9,412 bases of DNA from Bacillota bacterium (GTDB taxonomy: Bacteria > Bacillota > Clostridia > Saccharofermentanales > UBA5734), in the NCBI GenBank assembly GCA_023438965.1, contig JAEXPB010000492.1, positions 1 to 9,412 of the forward strand, given 5' to 3'. Position 1 is the first letter of the stretch; each line of letters opens with the position of its first letter. A model generated the notes under the pieces. The model was given only the letters and a program-made list of their open reading frames with translations, was not told where the DNA came from and searched no databases. The position numbers and the translations under genes were made by a program. Positions 1 to 6,463 of the stretch are shown here, piece after piece.

Positions 1-1
1 C

Positions 2-1216
2 GATAAAATCGATAAACTGGACGACTCGCTGGCGACCCTGGACCTGAAAATCAGCCAGGCCCGCGTGACCGCCGGATCGACGACGATCACAGCGCCGGCC
101 GCCGGTCGGCTGCTGCTGGTCCACGCCGCCGCCGGGCAGCCAGTGGACGCCGTCATGGACCAGTATGACGCTCTGGCGGTCATTTCAACCGACGGCTTCC
201 TGGTGGTCGAATGGTCGGGCAACAGCACCCTGCAGCCAGGCGACCCGGTCCAGGTCAGCTGCGGCGGTGTGATTTGCGCCGGCCGGTTGATTCGGCAGAA
301 CAATGGCCTGAACAGGGTTGAGTTACCGGACGACCGCTTCTTGCCCGGCAGCACCGCGCTCATCCTGGACCAATCCGGCCGCCAGATCGGCCAGGGCGTA
401 CTGCAGATCAGCAAACCGGTTTATGTCACGGCTGCCGGCGGCATCATCAAGTCGGTCAGCAAGCAAGCCGGCGCCAAGGTCAGCAAGGGCAGCAAGCTCT
501 TCACCCTGGAGACCGCGGGCCTGGCCGCTGATTATGCGCAGCTGATCGACGAGAGGAGCCGGACCATGGCTGACTTGCAAGCTGCCCGGTCCCAGCTGAC
601 CCTACTGCAGGTTATTGCGCCGGCTGACGGGATTGTCAGCCAGATCAGCCTGACAGAAAAAGGGCAGGTTCAGGAAAACCAGCAGCTATGCATGCTGGCG
701 GATGTCTCCAGCCTGAAAATGCTGCTGCAGATCGATGAGCTGGATATCACCGCGATCCAGACCGGCCAGACCGCTTCGCTCAAGCTGGCCGCCGCGGAAT
801 ACCAGGCTTATTCAGCTACGGTCAGCCGGATCTCGGCGATCGGGACCTCCGCCGCGGGCGTGACGACCTATCCGGTCACCCTGGCAATTGAACCGGCGCC
901 GGGCATTCTGGCCGGCATGAGCGCCAGCGCCGACATCCTGGTCGCCGACCGGCAGAACGTGCTCATCATTCCGCTGGAAGCCTTGAAAGTCGATGGCAGC
1001 CGAACTTATGTCACGCTGGTCCAGCGCAGCGCCAATGGCCAGATGAGCACGTCGGACCGCGATGTGACGGTTGGATTGGCCAACGGCACGGCAGCCGAGA
1101 TTGTGTCCGGCTTGAGCGAGGGCGATGAAGTGGTGACGACCGGCACGACGGCAAAAACTTCGGGCAGCGGCCCCCTAGGCCTCGGCGGTTTGCGGCAGAA
1201 CCGGAACGGGGGTTGA
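2..1216 (+). CDS. HlyD/MacA-family efflux adaptor, 5' end outside window
   Basis: This is the extracytoplasmic adaptor of an ABC exporter. The reading frame is open from the first codon of the window, so the GTG at 65 is internal and the gene starts upstream; 404 residues are visible. Residues 1-23 (window numbering) are charged and helical, like the end of a coiled-coil hairpin. They lead into ITAPAAG at 29-35, the typical second half of a lipoyl/barrel-sandwich domain. A beta-rich stretch follows (about 65-125). A second barrel-sandwich unit comes next: VYVTAAGGIIKSV near 140-152, a short helical hairpin at 172-203, then VIAPADGIVSQI at 204-215. After that come a beta-barrel domain (about 239-314), a membrane-proximal domain (about 319-381) and a glycine-rich tail. 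Two barrel-sandwich units in one chain are unusual for classical MacA. The stop lies 6 nt before the ATPase gene, so the two are one operon. The signal anchor is not in view, and the substrate cannot be inferred. Confidence 0.88.
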   Translation, partial: DKIDKLDDSLATLDLKISQARVTAGSTTITAPAAGRLLLVHAAAGQPVDAVMDQYDALAVISTDGFLVVEWSGNSTLQPGDPVQVSCGGVICAGRLIRQNNGLNRVELPDDRFLPGSTALILDQSGRQIGQGVLQISKPVYVTAAGGIIKSVSKQAGAKVSKGSKLFTLETAGLAADYAQLIDERSRTMADLQAARSQLTLLQVIAPADGIVSQISLTEKGQVQENQQLCMLADVSSLKMLLQIDELDITAIQTGQTASLKLAAAEYQAYSATVSRISAIGTSAAGVTTYPVTLAIEPAPGILAGMSASADILVADRQNVLIIPLEALKVDGSRTYVTLVQRSANGQMSTSDRDVTVGLANGTAAEIVSGLSEGDEVVTTGTTAKTSGSGPLGLGGLRQNRNGG

Positions 1217-1222
1217 CGCGGC

Positions 1223-1909
1223 ATGATCGAAATGACTCATATCAGCAAGATCTACCAGATGGGATCGGAAGAAGTTCGCGCGCTCGACGATGTTTCCTTT
1301 CACGTGGCGGCCAAGGAATTCGCCGCGGTGATCGGGCCTTCGGGCAGCGGCAAGTCGACTTTGATGAATATCCTGGGCTGTCTGGATGTGCCCGATCAAG
1401 GCACCTATCATCTGGATGGCGAAAATATCGCCGAGCTGAGCGACGACCGGCTAGCCGAGATCCGCAACCGTAAAATCGGGTTCATTTTTCAACAATTCAA
1501 TCTGCTGCAGAAGCTCAATGCCTTGGAAAATGTCGAGCTGCCTCTTGTCTACCAGGGCCTGTCCGGCCCGGAACGGCTGCGGCGGGCGCAATCGGCGCTC
1601 GAGCAGGTCGGACTGGCTGATCGGATGAGCCACCGGCCGAACCAGCTGTCCGGCGGCCAGCAGCAACGGGTGGCCATCGCCCGTGCGCTGGCCGCGCATC
1701 CGGCACTGATCCTGGCCGACGAACCGACCGGCAACCTGGATTCGCATGCCAGCCGGGACATTCTGGCACTTCTGCACGACTTGCACGACGAAGGCAACAC
1801 AATCCTGCTGATCACCCACGATCCAGGGATCGCCGGCCAGACTGACCGGATCATCAGCCTGATGGACGGCCGGATCGTCACTGACCAGCGAAAGGGGGTC
1901 GGCGCATGA
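1223..1909 (+). CDS. ABC transporter ATP-binding protein, MacB/LolD type
   Basis: This is a cytoplasmic ATPase of 228 residues, a normal length for a stand-alone MacB/LolD/YknY-type nucleotide-binding domain. All motifs are present: Walker A GPSGSGKST at 38-46, Q-loop Q90, signature LSGGQ at 142-146, Walker B LILADE at 162-167, D-loop NLD at 171-173 and the switch histidine H199 in ITHD. The adjacent FQQFNLL and ADEPTGNLD wording is characteristic of the MacB/LolD family. It should drive the FtsX-fold permease encoded next, with which it overlaps by four bases (ATGA), implying translational coupling. The ATG start follows a G-rich Shine-Dalgarno stretch (CGGGGG, 1207-1212) that ends 10 nt before the ATG. 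Family and role are clear; the transported substrate is not known. Confidence 0.96.
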   Translation: MIEMTHISKIYQMGSEEVRALDDVSFHVAAKEFAAVIGPSGSGKSTLMNILGCLDVPDQGTYHLDGENIAELSDDRLAEIRNRKIGFIFQQFNLLQKLNALENVELPLVYQGLSGPERLRRAQSALEQVGLADRMSHRPNQLSGGQQQRVAIARALAAHPALILADEPTGNLDSHASRDILALLHDLHDEGNTILLITHDPGIAGQTDRIISLMDGRIVTDQRKGVGA

Positions 1910-3075
1910 CCTGGCTGCAATCATTCCGGATGGCCTTCAAGGCTATCGGTGCCAATAAATCCCGCTCCTTTCTGACTATGCTGGGCATCATTATCGGCGT
2001 GCTGGCGGTTTCCATGCTGATCTCCGTCGTCCAGGGCGCCACCGGTGAAATTACCGGCGAACTGGAGGGCCTGGGCAGCAACATGCTGATGGTCAGCTTG
2101 AAAAACCGGGGCAATGTCGATCTGACGGCCGATGATCTCAACCAGCTGGCCGTGCCGGCCAACGGCATCGCCATGGTCTCGCCCACGGTCAGCGGCGAAG
2201 CAGCAGCCCGTTCGAGCAGCAAATCGATGACTGCGACAGTGACCGGCATTTCGGCTGACTATCTGACGATTCGCAGCTTGAAACTGGCCGCCGGCCGGCC
2301 GGTCCAGGCCGTCGACGAGTTGTACCGGACGGCAGTGGCGGTGATCGGCACCGGCGTTGCTGATGAGATCTTCGGACAGCGTGAGGTGATCGGCAGCAGC
2401 ATGAACATAGCCGGCCGGGATTTCACCATTATCGGACTGCTGGAAGAAGAAGACGGCCTGCAGATCAATTCCAATGCCGATACGATCTTCATCCCGTTCG
2501 TCACTGCCCAGCGCCTGTTGAAAAACACCTATATCACAAGTTTCTATGTGTCCTGTACAAGCGCGGATACCGTGGCAACAGCCAAAACAGCGCTGGAGCA
2601 ATTCATGCGCCAGCGCGTTCGGGATGAGGACAATTACCAGTTGATCAGCCAAACCGACATTCTCGACACGCTGAGCTCGGTGACCGGCACCCTGTCCCTG
2701 CTGCTGGGCGGCATCGCCGGCATATCGCTGCTGGTCGGCGGTATCGGGATCATGAACATCATGCTGGTCTCCGTCACGGAGCGTACCCGGGAAATCGGCA
2801 TCCGCAAGGCCATTGGCGCCAAACGGAAGAACATTCTGTCCCAGTTCATGATCGAGGCGCTGGTCATTTCGCTGGTCGGCGGCCTGATCGGCCTGGGCAT
2901 CAGCAGCCTGGGCGTCAGCCTGATCGGCAGCCTGATGGGCATCACAATCGGCATCACACCAGGCGTAACCGCCTTGTCACTGGGCTTTTCCGCTGCGGTC
3001 GGCTTGATTTTCGGCATCTACCCGGCTGCCAAGGCTTCCCGGCTGGCGCCGATCCAGGCCTTGCGCTATGAATGA
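1906..3075 (+). CDS. ABC transporter permease, MacB_PCD plus FtsX domains
   Basis: This is the membrane subunit of the exporter, 389 residues, matching the usual length of the stand-alone MacB-like permease (YknZ type). There is one transmembrane helix near 22-44, then a large extracytoplasmic MacB periplasmic-core-like domain (about 45-255). Three C-terminal helices form the FtsX domain (about 262-288, 315-342 and 352-373). The sequence RTREIGIRKAIGA at 293-305 is the family's conserved cytoplasmic loop, which contacts the ATPase. The C-terminal PIQALRYE is the usual ending of MacB permeases. MacB-type proteins work by mechanotransmission rather than by carrying substrate through the membrane (family knowledge). 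The start overlaps the ATPase stop (ATGA). The last ten bases overlap the end of the helicase gene on the opposite strand, leaving no room for an ordinary terminator between the two genes. Confidence 0.95.
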   Translation: MTWLQSFRMAFKAIGANKSRSFLTMLGIIIGVLAVSMLISVVQGATGEITGELEGLGSNMLMVSLKNRGNVDLTADDLNQLAVPANGIAMVSPTVSGEAAARSSSKSMTATVTGISADYLTIRSLKLAAGRPVQAVDELYRTAVAVIGTGVADEIFGQREVIGSSMNIAGRDFTIIGLLEEEDGLQINSNADTIFIPFVTAQRLLKNTYITSFYVSCTSADTVATAKTALEQFMRQRVRDEDNYQLISQTDILDTLSSVTGTLSLLLGGIAGISLLVGGIGIMNIMLVSVTERTREIGIRKAIGAKRKNILSQFMIEALVISLVGGLIGLGISSLGVSLIGSLMGITIGITPGVTALSLGFSAAVGLIFGIYPAAKASRLAPIQALRYE

Positions 3076-5150
3076 GCCTTGCCCGGTTTAGCGTAACCGG
3101 ACTTGCCGGACCGACGTTCCCGTTCCGGCCTGGCGGTCCGGTCGCCCGGCAGGGACCGGCTGCGGCTGGCGGGCTTGCGGCTGGCATAGGCCTTGCGTTC
3201 GCGATCCGGCTGGCCTGCGCCGGCAACCTGACCGGCTGGCCGCGGTTTACCGGTTCCGGCAGCTGAGCCGCTCTTTTCCACGCGGACCACCCGCTGGGCG
3301 ATTTTCTGATTGGTCAGCCGGTCAACCACTTCATTGGCAGCGGCGGCCGGCACATCAACAAAAGTATAGCGGCCGTAGATGGCAATCGCACCAATTTGCT
3401 TGCCAGTCAGGCCGGAGCGTGAACATATGGCTTCGACGACGTGCCGGGGCTGAACCTTGTCGTCCGCACCGACATTGATAAACAAGCGGGACATGCCCGG
3501 CTCCAGTGGTTTGCTGCGTTTGGGCCGCGGCCGGTCGGATCCGGCGGTGCCACCCGCTGCGTTTTCGTCAGAACCGTCCAGATCGTCGTCCAAACCGGTC
3601 GGCAATTCAAAATCGACTGCTCTCAAGCTTTTTGCATCTTCTGCCGGATCCGCGTCCGTGTCGCCGGCAGCGCCATCGCTGCCCTGCAGGAGCGCGCGCC
3701 GGAATTCATCGCTTCGCCCGGGGCTTCGCCCGGCACTTCGTCCGGCTCCGCCTGACCGCAGCCGCGGCGCGCTGTTCCGGGTCAGGTACTGATCATACGG
3801 CACCACCGGCTCGATTTCCTCAGACTGCCTGATGGCGGTGCCCATGGCCTGGCGCAGCAGGGCGGCGGCCACATCCGCCGTCGTGTAATAGCTGTCGCCC
3901 GATCCGGTCACGTTCAAACCGTCGACAAATTTCTCGACGTAGGCGACATATTGGCTCAGATCGTCCGCCGCCAGCGTGGTCCGGGCCTGGTCCAGGATCG
4001 TGGTGACCCGGCTTTCCGTCACATCGACCAGGGTCGGCGGCTGGGCGCGCTGGATATTGGACTTGGTGTGACGCTGAATGTTCTTGAGATCGATGATCTC
4101 CCGGCCGACCACGAAGGTGTAGGCCTTGCCGGATTTGCCGGCCCGCCCCGTGCGGCCGACGCGATGGACATAATATTCTTCGTCCTGCGGCAGATCGTAG
4201 TTGATGACCACCTCGATGTCGTCCACATCGATGCCGCGGGCAGCCACGTCGGTCGCCACCAGCAGGTCAACCTGCCCTTTCTTGAAACGATTCATCACCC
4301 GGGTCCGGCTTTGCTGCTTCATGTCGCCGTGCAGGGCTTCCGCTGCATAGCCGCGAGTCTGCAGTTTCTCGCAGATTTCGTCGACCCGCAGCTTCATGTT
4401 GCAGAAGACCAGGGCCAGCTTGATGCGTTCCGCCTCGATCAGGCGGCAGAGCACTTCCAGTTTATTGGACTCGCGCACCTCGATGTAGAATTGCTCGATA
4501 TTGCTTACCGTCGCCTGAGTTCCGGCGATCCGGACATGAATCGGGTCTTTTAAATATTTGTCGGTCAGCTCGAGGATGGTCGCCGGCATCGTCGCCGAAA
4601 AGAATATTTTCTGGATCTGTTCGGGGGTCGACGCCAGGATGGTGTCGATATCCTCCTTGAAACCCATGTTCAGCATTTCGTCGGCCTCATCGAGAATGAC
4701 GCCCTGCAGATTGTCCAGGCGGATCGTCCGGCGCCGCAGGTGGTCCAAGACGCGGCCGGGTGTGCCGACGATGATTTGCGGTTTTTTCTTGAGCGCCAGG
4801 ATCTGGCGGTCGATCGGCTGACCGCCGTAGACGCAGAGCACCCGGATCCCTTCCTTGTACTTGGTGACTTCGTGCAGCTCATCCGCGATCTGAATTGCCA
4901 GCTCGCGGGTCGGGGAGAGAATCAGGTATTGCACATGACCGTCGTCAGCAGCTGTCCGGTCGATGATCGGGATGCCGAAGGCGCAGGTCTTGCCGGTACC
5001 GGTCTGAGCCTGGCCGAGAATGTCGCGCCCTTCGAGGATATAGGGGATTGCTTCCGATTGGATGGGAGTCGCTTCTTCAAACCCCATGTCCTGGATGGCT
5101 CGCAGGATTTCGGGCGAGATAGGCAGATCACTGAATGATTTGGTTTCCAA
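3066..5150 (-). CDS. deaD: DEAD-box RNA helicase with DbpA-type RNA-binding domain
   Basis: This is an ATP-dependent RNA helicase of the CshA/DeaD group, probably acting in RNA decay or ribosome assembly. From TTG 5150 the protein has 694 residues. Visible motifs: Q-motif (F6, Q31), AQTGTGKT 48-55, PTREL 80-84, TPGR 130-133, DEAD 154-157, SAT 185-187, TDVAARGID 300-308 and HRVGRTGR 329-336. A low-complexity linker (about 460-553) is first basic and serine/glycine rich, then strongly acidic. A DbpA-like RNA-binding domain follows at about 554-628 (begins SRLFINVG), then a 66-residue tail rich in Arg, Lys, Ser and Pro. A longer reading from GTG 5225 is possible but adds 25 residues with no family character, and that GTG lies between the -35 and -10 boxes of a likely promoter. 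TTG 5150 gives METKSFSDLPIS, typical of family N-termini, and AGGTG lies 4 nt upstream. The symbol is by family resemblance; cshA would be equally defensible. Confidence 0.93.
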   Translation of the reverse strand: METKSFSDLPISPEILRAIQDMGFEEATPIQSEAIPYILEGRDILGQAQTGTGKTCAFGIPIIDRTAADDGHVQYLILSPTRELAIQIADELHEVTKYKEGIRVLCVYGGQPIDRQILALKKKPQIIVGTPGRVLDHLRRRTIRLDNLQGVILDEADEMLNMGFKEDIDTILASTPEQIQKIFFSATMPATILELTDKYLKDPIHVRIAGTQATVSNIEQFYIEVRESNKLEVLCRLIEAERIKLALVFCNMKLRVDEICEKLQTRGYAAEALHGDMKQQSRTRVMNRFKKGQVDLLVATDVAARGIDVDDIEVVINYDLPQDEEYYVHRVGRTGRAGKSGKAYTFVVGREIIDLKNIQRHTKSNIQRAQPPTLVDVTESRVTTILDQARTTLAADDLSQYVAYVEKFVDGLNVTGSGDSYYTTADVAAALLRQAMGTAIRQSEEIEPVVPYDQYLTRNSAPRLRSGGAGRSAGRSPGRSDEFRRALLQGSDGAAGDTDADPAEDAKSLRAVDFELPTGLDDDLDGSDENAAGGTAGSDRPRPKRSKPLEPGMSRLFINVGADDKVQPRHVVEAICSRSGLTGKQIGAIAIYGRYTFVDVPAAAANEVVDRLTNQKIAQRVVRVEKSGSAAGTGKPRPAGQVAGAGQPDRERKAYASRKPASRSRSLPGDRTARPERERRSGKSGYAKPGKAHS
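3083..3141. repeat. Two GC-rich inverted repeats at convergent gene ends
   Basis: Two potential stem-loops lie just past the permease stop, inside the last codons of the helicase gene. The first is CCGGTT (3083-3088) with AACCGG (3095-3100), a 6-bp stem with a 6-nt loop. The second is CCGGACCG (3106-3113) with CGGTCCGG (3134-3141), a perfect 8-bp repeat separated by 20 nt. Neither has a T tract on either strand, so they do not meet the intrinsic-terminator pattern. They could fold in either transcript and act as 3'-end stabilisers or as Rho or pausing sites. They may also simply reflect GC-rich coding of an Arg/Pro/Ser tail. Confidence 0.35.
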
Positions 5151-5154
5151 AAAA

Positions 5155-5159
5155 CACCT
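5155..5159 (-). promoter_or_regulatory. Ribosome binding site supporting the TTG start of the helicase
   Basis: On the minus strand AGGTG precedes the TTG at 5150 by four T residues. AGGTG corresponds to the 3' part of the AGGAGGTGA consensus, so a 4-nt spacer is appropriate. No comparable site precedes the alternative GTG at 5225. Confidence 0.5.
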
Positions 5160-5215
5160 GTTGACTTTCTCCGGCAGACTGTCGGCCGGCAATGCGATAG
5201 ACGGATAACCGGGTG

Positions 5216-5244
5216 AGTGTAGCACAATTCACCCGGATTGTCCA
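5216..5244 (-). promoter_or_regulatory. Likely sigma-A promoter for the helicase gene
   Basis: Reading the minus strand: -35 TGGACA (5244-5239, five of six matches), a spacer of exactly 17 nt ending in TGC, then -10 TACACT (5221-5216, four of six matches). The TG one base before the -10 box makes it an extended -10. Transcription would start near 5209, giving a leader of about 59 nt before TTG 5150. The -35 box lies inside the last codons of the acyltransferase gene. This is read by eye; the helicase may also be co-transcribed with the acyltransferase gene. Confidence 0.5.
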
Positions 5245-6164
5245 TCATCCGTCGCCAGCCGGCTGACTTGATCAAATTCGGACAGCCGCTTGCCGATGAT
5301 CCCCGCGGCGACGCCGATTTTGCCGCCCGCCAGAACAAAGGCTTTGATCTGGCGTTGCAGCGAGGTGTTTTCCGGATAATCCGCCGGTTTCAGGCTGGGG
5401 TTCTTAAATACCCAGGACCGATAGGCATCATTCTCGGCATCGGTGCCGATGATCCGGAAATCCTTCTGAAAATTGAGGATCTTTGAATCCGCCGGCAATA
5501 AATGCTGCAAGCTGGGGGACAAAAGCCAGGTATTGGTATAAAAGACCGGATAGGCAAATTCCGGGTAGTGTTTTTGAAAAAAGGCGTTGGCCTGCCGGTA
5601 TGATTCATGGCAGTTCGCTCCGCCGAGCCGGGCATCCGAGGGGATATGAACCGACAATACCGGCGTGCCCTGCGTAAGCAGCGTGACATCAACCCGCCGG
5701 ATGTCCGGTCCCCGGTAATCAACCATTTCATATTCCAGGGTTCCCAGCCGGAACAGACGCATCGCAATCTGGCGATAGGTCCAGAAAGACCGGTCAAAGC
5801 CATAGACGCCATAGCTCTCCCGATGTTCCCTGACAAAACGGGAAAAGCAGCTCATTGTGCTGTAAAACACAGTATCGTCAATTCCCTTGAGCCGGTAGTG
5901 CTCATGGGTGCGCAGCGCAGCCCCCAACCAGATAGCGAGCCAGACCAGCGGGGCTTCATCAACCGGACCGAGCAGCGCCTGAATCATCCGCACGCCTTCC
6001 GGAGCAGTGGCGCAATCGAACAGCAGGCCGATCGGCGCGGCCAGCGGCGAGAAGTCAAAGCGGCCTGCCAGCGCGGCAATCTTCGCGGTAACCTCCGGCG
6101 GCATGCCGATTTGTTCACTGAGACGAGATATTGCATCCGGACGAAGATATTGCTGCAGATCCAT
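5229..6164 (-). CDS. Acyltransferase-domain protein, NAT_N plus GNAT_C-like
   Basis: A 311-residue soluble protein with no signal peptide or membrane helix. It resembles the clostridial family annotated as acyltransferase domain-containing protein, with a helical N-terminal domain (NAT_N, about 1-140) and a GNAT-like C-terminal domain (GNAT_C, about 145-290). The recognisable part is VHIPSDARLGG followed by CHESYRQANAFFQKHYPEF and then NTWLLSPSLQHLLPADSKILNFQKDF; this arrangement is characteristic of the family as I remember it. The substrate is unknown, and transferase activity is only inferred from the fold. The ATG is supported by AAGGAG (6178-6173) 8 nt upstream and by an extended -10 promoter. 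Only 78 nt separate the stop from the likely helicase start. The gene is divergent from the ech operon. The family assignment is from memory of motifs, not from a search. Confidence 0.8.
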   Translation of the reverse strand: MDLQQYLRPDAISRLSEQIGMPPEVTAKIAALAGRFDFSPLAAPIGLLFDCATAPEGVRMIQALLGPVDEAPLVWLAIWLGAALRTHEHYRLKGIDDTVFYSTMSCFSRFVREHRESYGVYGFDRSFWTYRQIAMRLFRLGTLEYEMVDYRGPDIRRVDVTLLTQGTPVLSVHIPSDARLGGANCHESYRQANAFFQKHYPEFAYPVFYTNTWLLSPSLQHLLPADSKILNFQKDFRIIGTDAENDAYRSWVFKNPSLKPADYPENTSLQRQIKAFVLAGGKIGVAAGIIGKRLSEFDQVSRLATDDGQSG

Positions 6165-6172
6165 AACCTTGA

Positions 6173-6178
6173 CTCCTT
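6173..6178 (-). promoter_or_regulatory. Strong ribosome binding site of the acyltransferase gene
   Basis: AAGGAG on the minus strand, 8 nt before ATG 6164. It fixes the start codon of the acyltransferase gene. Confidence 0.75.
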
Positions 6179-6213
6179 CTCTTCAACCAATCCGGGAAAC
6201 TGTTCTGACCAAT

Positions 6214-6222
6214 ATTGTATCA
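6214..6222 (-). promoter_or_regulatory. Extended -10 promoter of the acyltransferase gene
   Basis: On the minus strand TGATACAAT reads as TG, one base, then TACAAT (five of six matches to TATAAT). No good -35 box lies 17 nt upstream. The nearest resemblance is CTGACC, 19 nt upstream, so the TG extension probably carries recognition. Transcription would begin near 6207, with a leader of about 43 nt to ATG 6164. Confidence 0.5.
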
Positions 6223-6276
6223 TTCCGGACCGGCTGGAGGTCAGAAATATTAATCCGGTTTTTATTAAATGACGAA

Positions 6277-6330
6277 CGTAAATGTTAACATTAAAAATCA
6301 TGAACATAATTTCGCCTGCAAACATTTACG
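6277..6330. promoter_or_regulatory. Inverted-repeat operator candidate upstream of ech promoter
   Basis: CGTAAATGTT (6277-6286) and AACATTTACG (6321-6330) form a perfect 10-bp inverted repeat, with arm centres 44 bp apart, about four helical turns. The left arm overlaps a perfect 12-bp palindrome, AATGTTAACATT (6281-6292). The hexamer AACATT/AACATA recurs at 6287, 6303 and 6321. The right arm ends 5 bp before the ech -35 box, which would suit an activator or a looping repressor. The stretch is strikingly AT-rich within a GC-rich genome. It does not match the FNR or Rex consensus, so the regulator is unknown. Confidence 0.5.
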
Positions 6331-6335
6331 GGCCA

Positions 6336-6364
6336 TTGACCTTTCCCGGGTCCGGTTCTATAAT
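6336..6364 (+). promoter_or_regulatory. Near-consensus sigma-A promoter of the ech operon
   Basis: -35 TTGACC (6336-6341), a spacer of exactly 17 bp, and -10 TATAAT (6359-6364). This is eleven of twelve consensus bases with optimal spacing. Transcription should start near 6371, at or beside the small palindrome CTTGCAAG (6372-6379). It is the only convincing plus-strand promoter seen ahead of echA. Confidence 0.8.
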
Positions 6365-6383
6365 TGGCTTGCTTGCAAGGGGG

Positions 6384-6408
6384 GTCAGGTTTTTACCTGA
6401 CTTTTTTT
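6384..6408 (+). terminator. Intrinsic terminator in the ech leader, attenuator candidate
   Basis: GTCAGGT (6384-6390), a TTTT loop, ACCTGAC (6395-6401) and seven T residues (6402-6408): a perfect 7-bp stem with a uridine tract on the plus strand only. It begins about 13 nt after the predicted transcription start and lies 55 nt before echA. The nearest genes upstream are on the minus strand, so it most likely acts on transcripts started at the ech promoter. It would release a roughly 38-nt RNA unless read-through is induced. A short CCGA-AAAA-TCGG hairpin (6409-6420) follows at once. Confidence 0.75.
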
Positions 6409-6443
6409 CCGAAAAATCGGTCTTGCCGGCGCATCGATTGATT

Positions 6444-6459
6444 GAGGAAACGAGGAAAC
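6444..6459 (+). promoter_or_regulatory. Tandem Shine-Dalgarno repeat before echA
   Basis: GAGGAAAC occurs twice head to tail (6444-6451 and 6452-6459). The second copy places AGGA 7 nt before ATG 6464 and decides the start. The first copy lies 8 nt further upstream and could act as a standby site or simply be a duplication. Confidence 0.6.
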
Positions 6460-6463
6460 GCCC

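Noticed and set aside
65..67. GTG as the start codon of the export adaptor
   Set aside because: The same frame is open to the first base of the window and encodes coiled-coil-like sequence continuous with the adaptor, so the gene starts outside the window.
6281..6310. Rex (redox) operator upstream of ech
   Set aside because: TGTTAACA resembles one half of the clostridial TTGTTAA-N4-TTAACAA site, but no matching second half occurs at the right spacing.
6384..6408. Terminator serving the divergent minus-strand side
   Set aside because: On the minus strand the hairpin is followed by CCCCCC rather than T residues, and minus-strand transcription there would start nowhere obvious.
6165..6463. Known riboswitch or structured RNA gene in the divergent region
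   Set aside because: The plus-strand leader is only about 90 nt and shows nothing I recognise beyond the terminator and one 4-bp hairpin. The minus-strand leader is about 43 nt.
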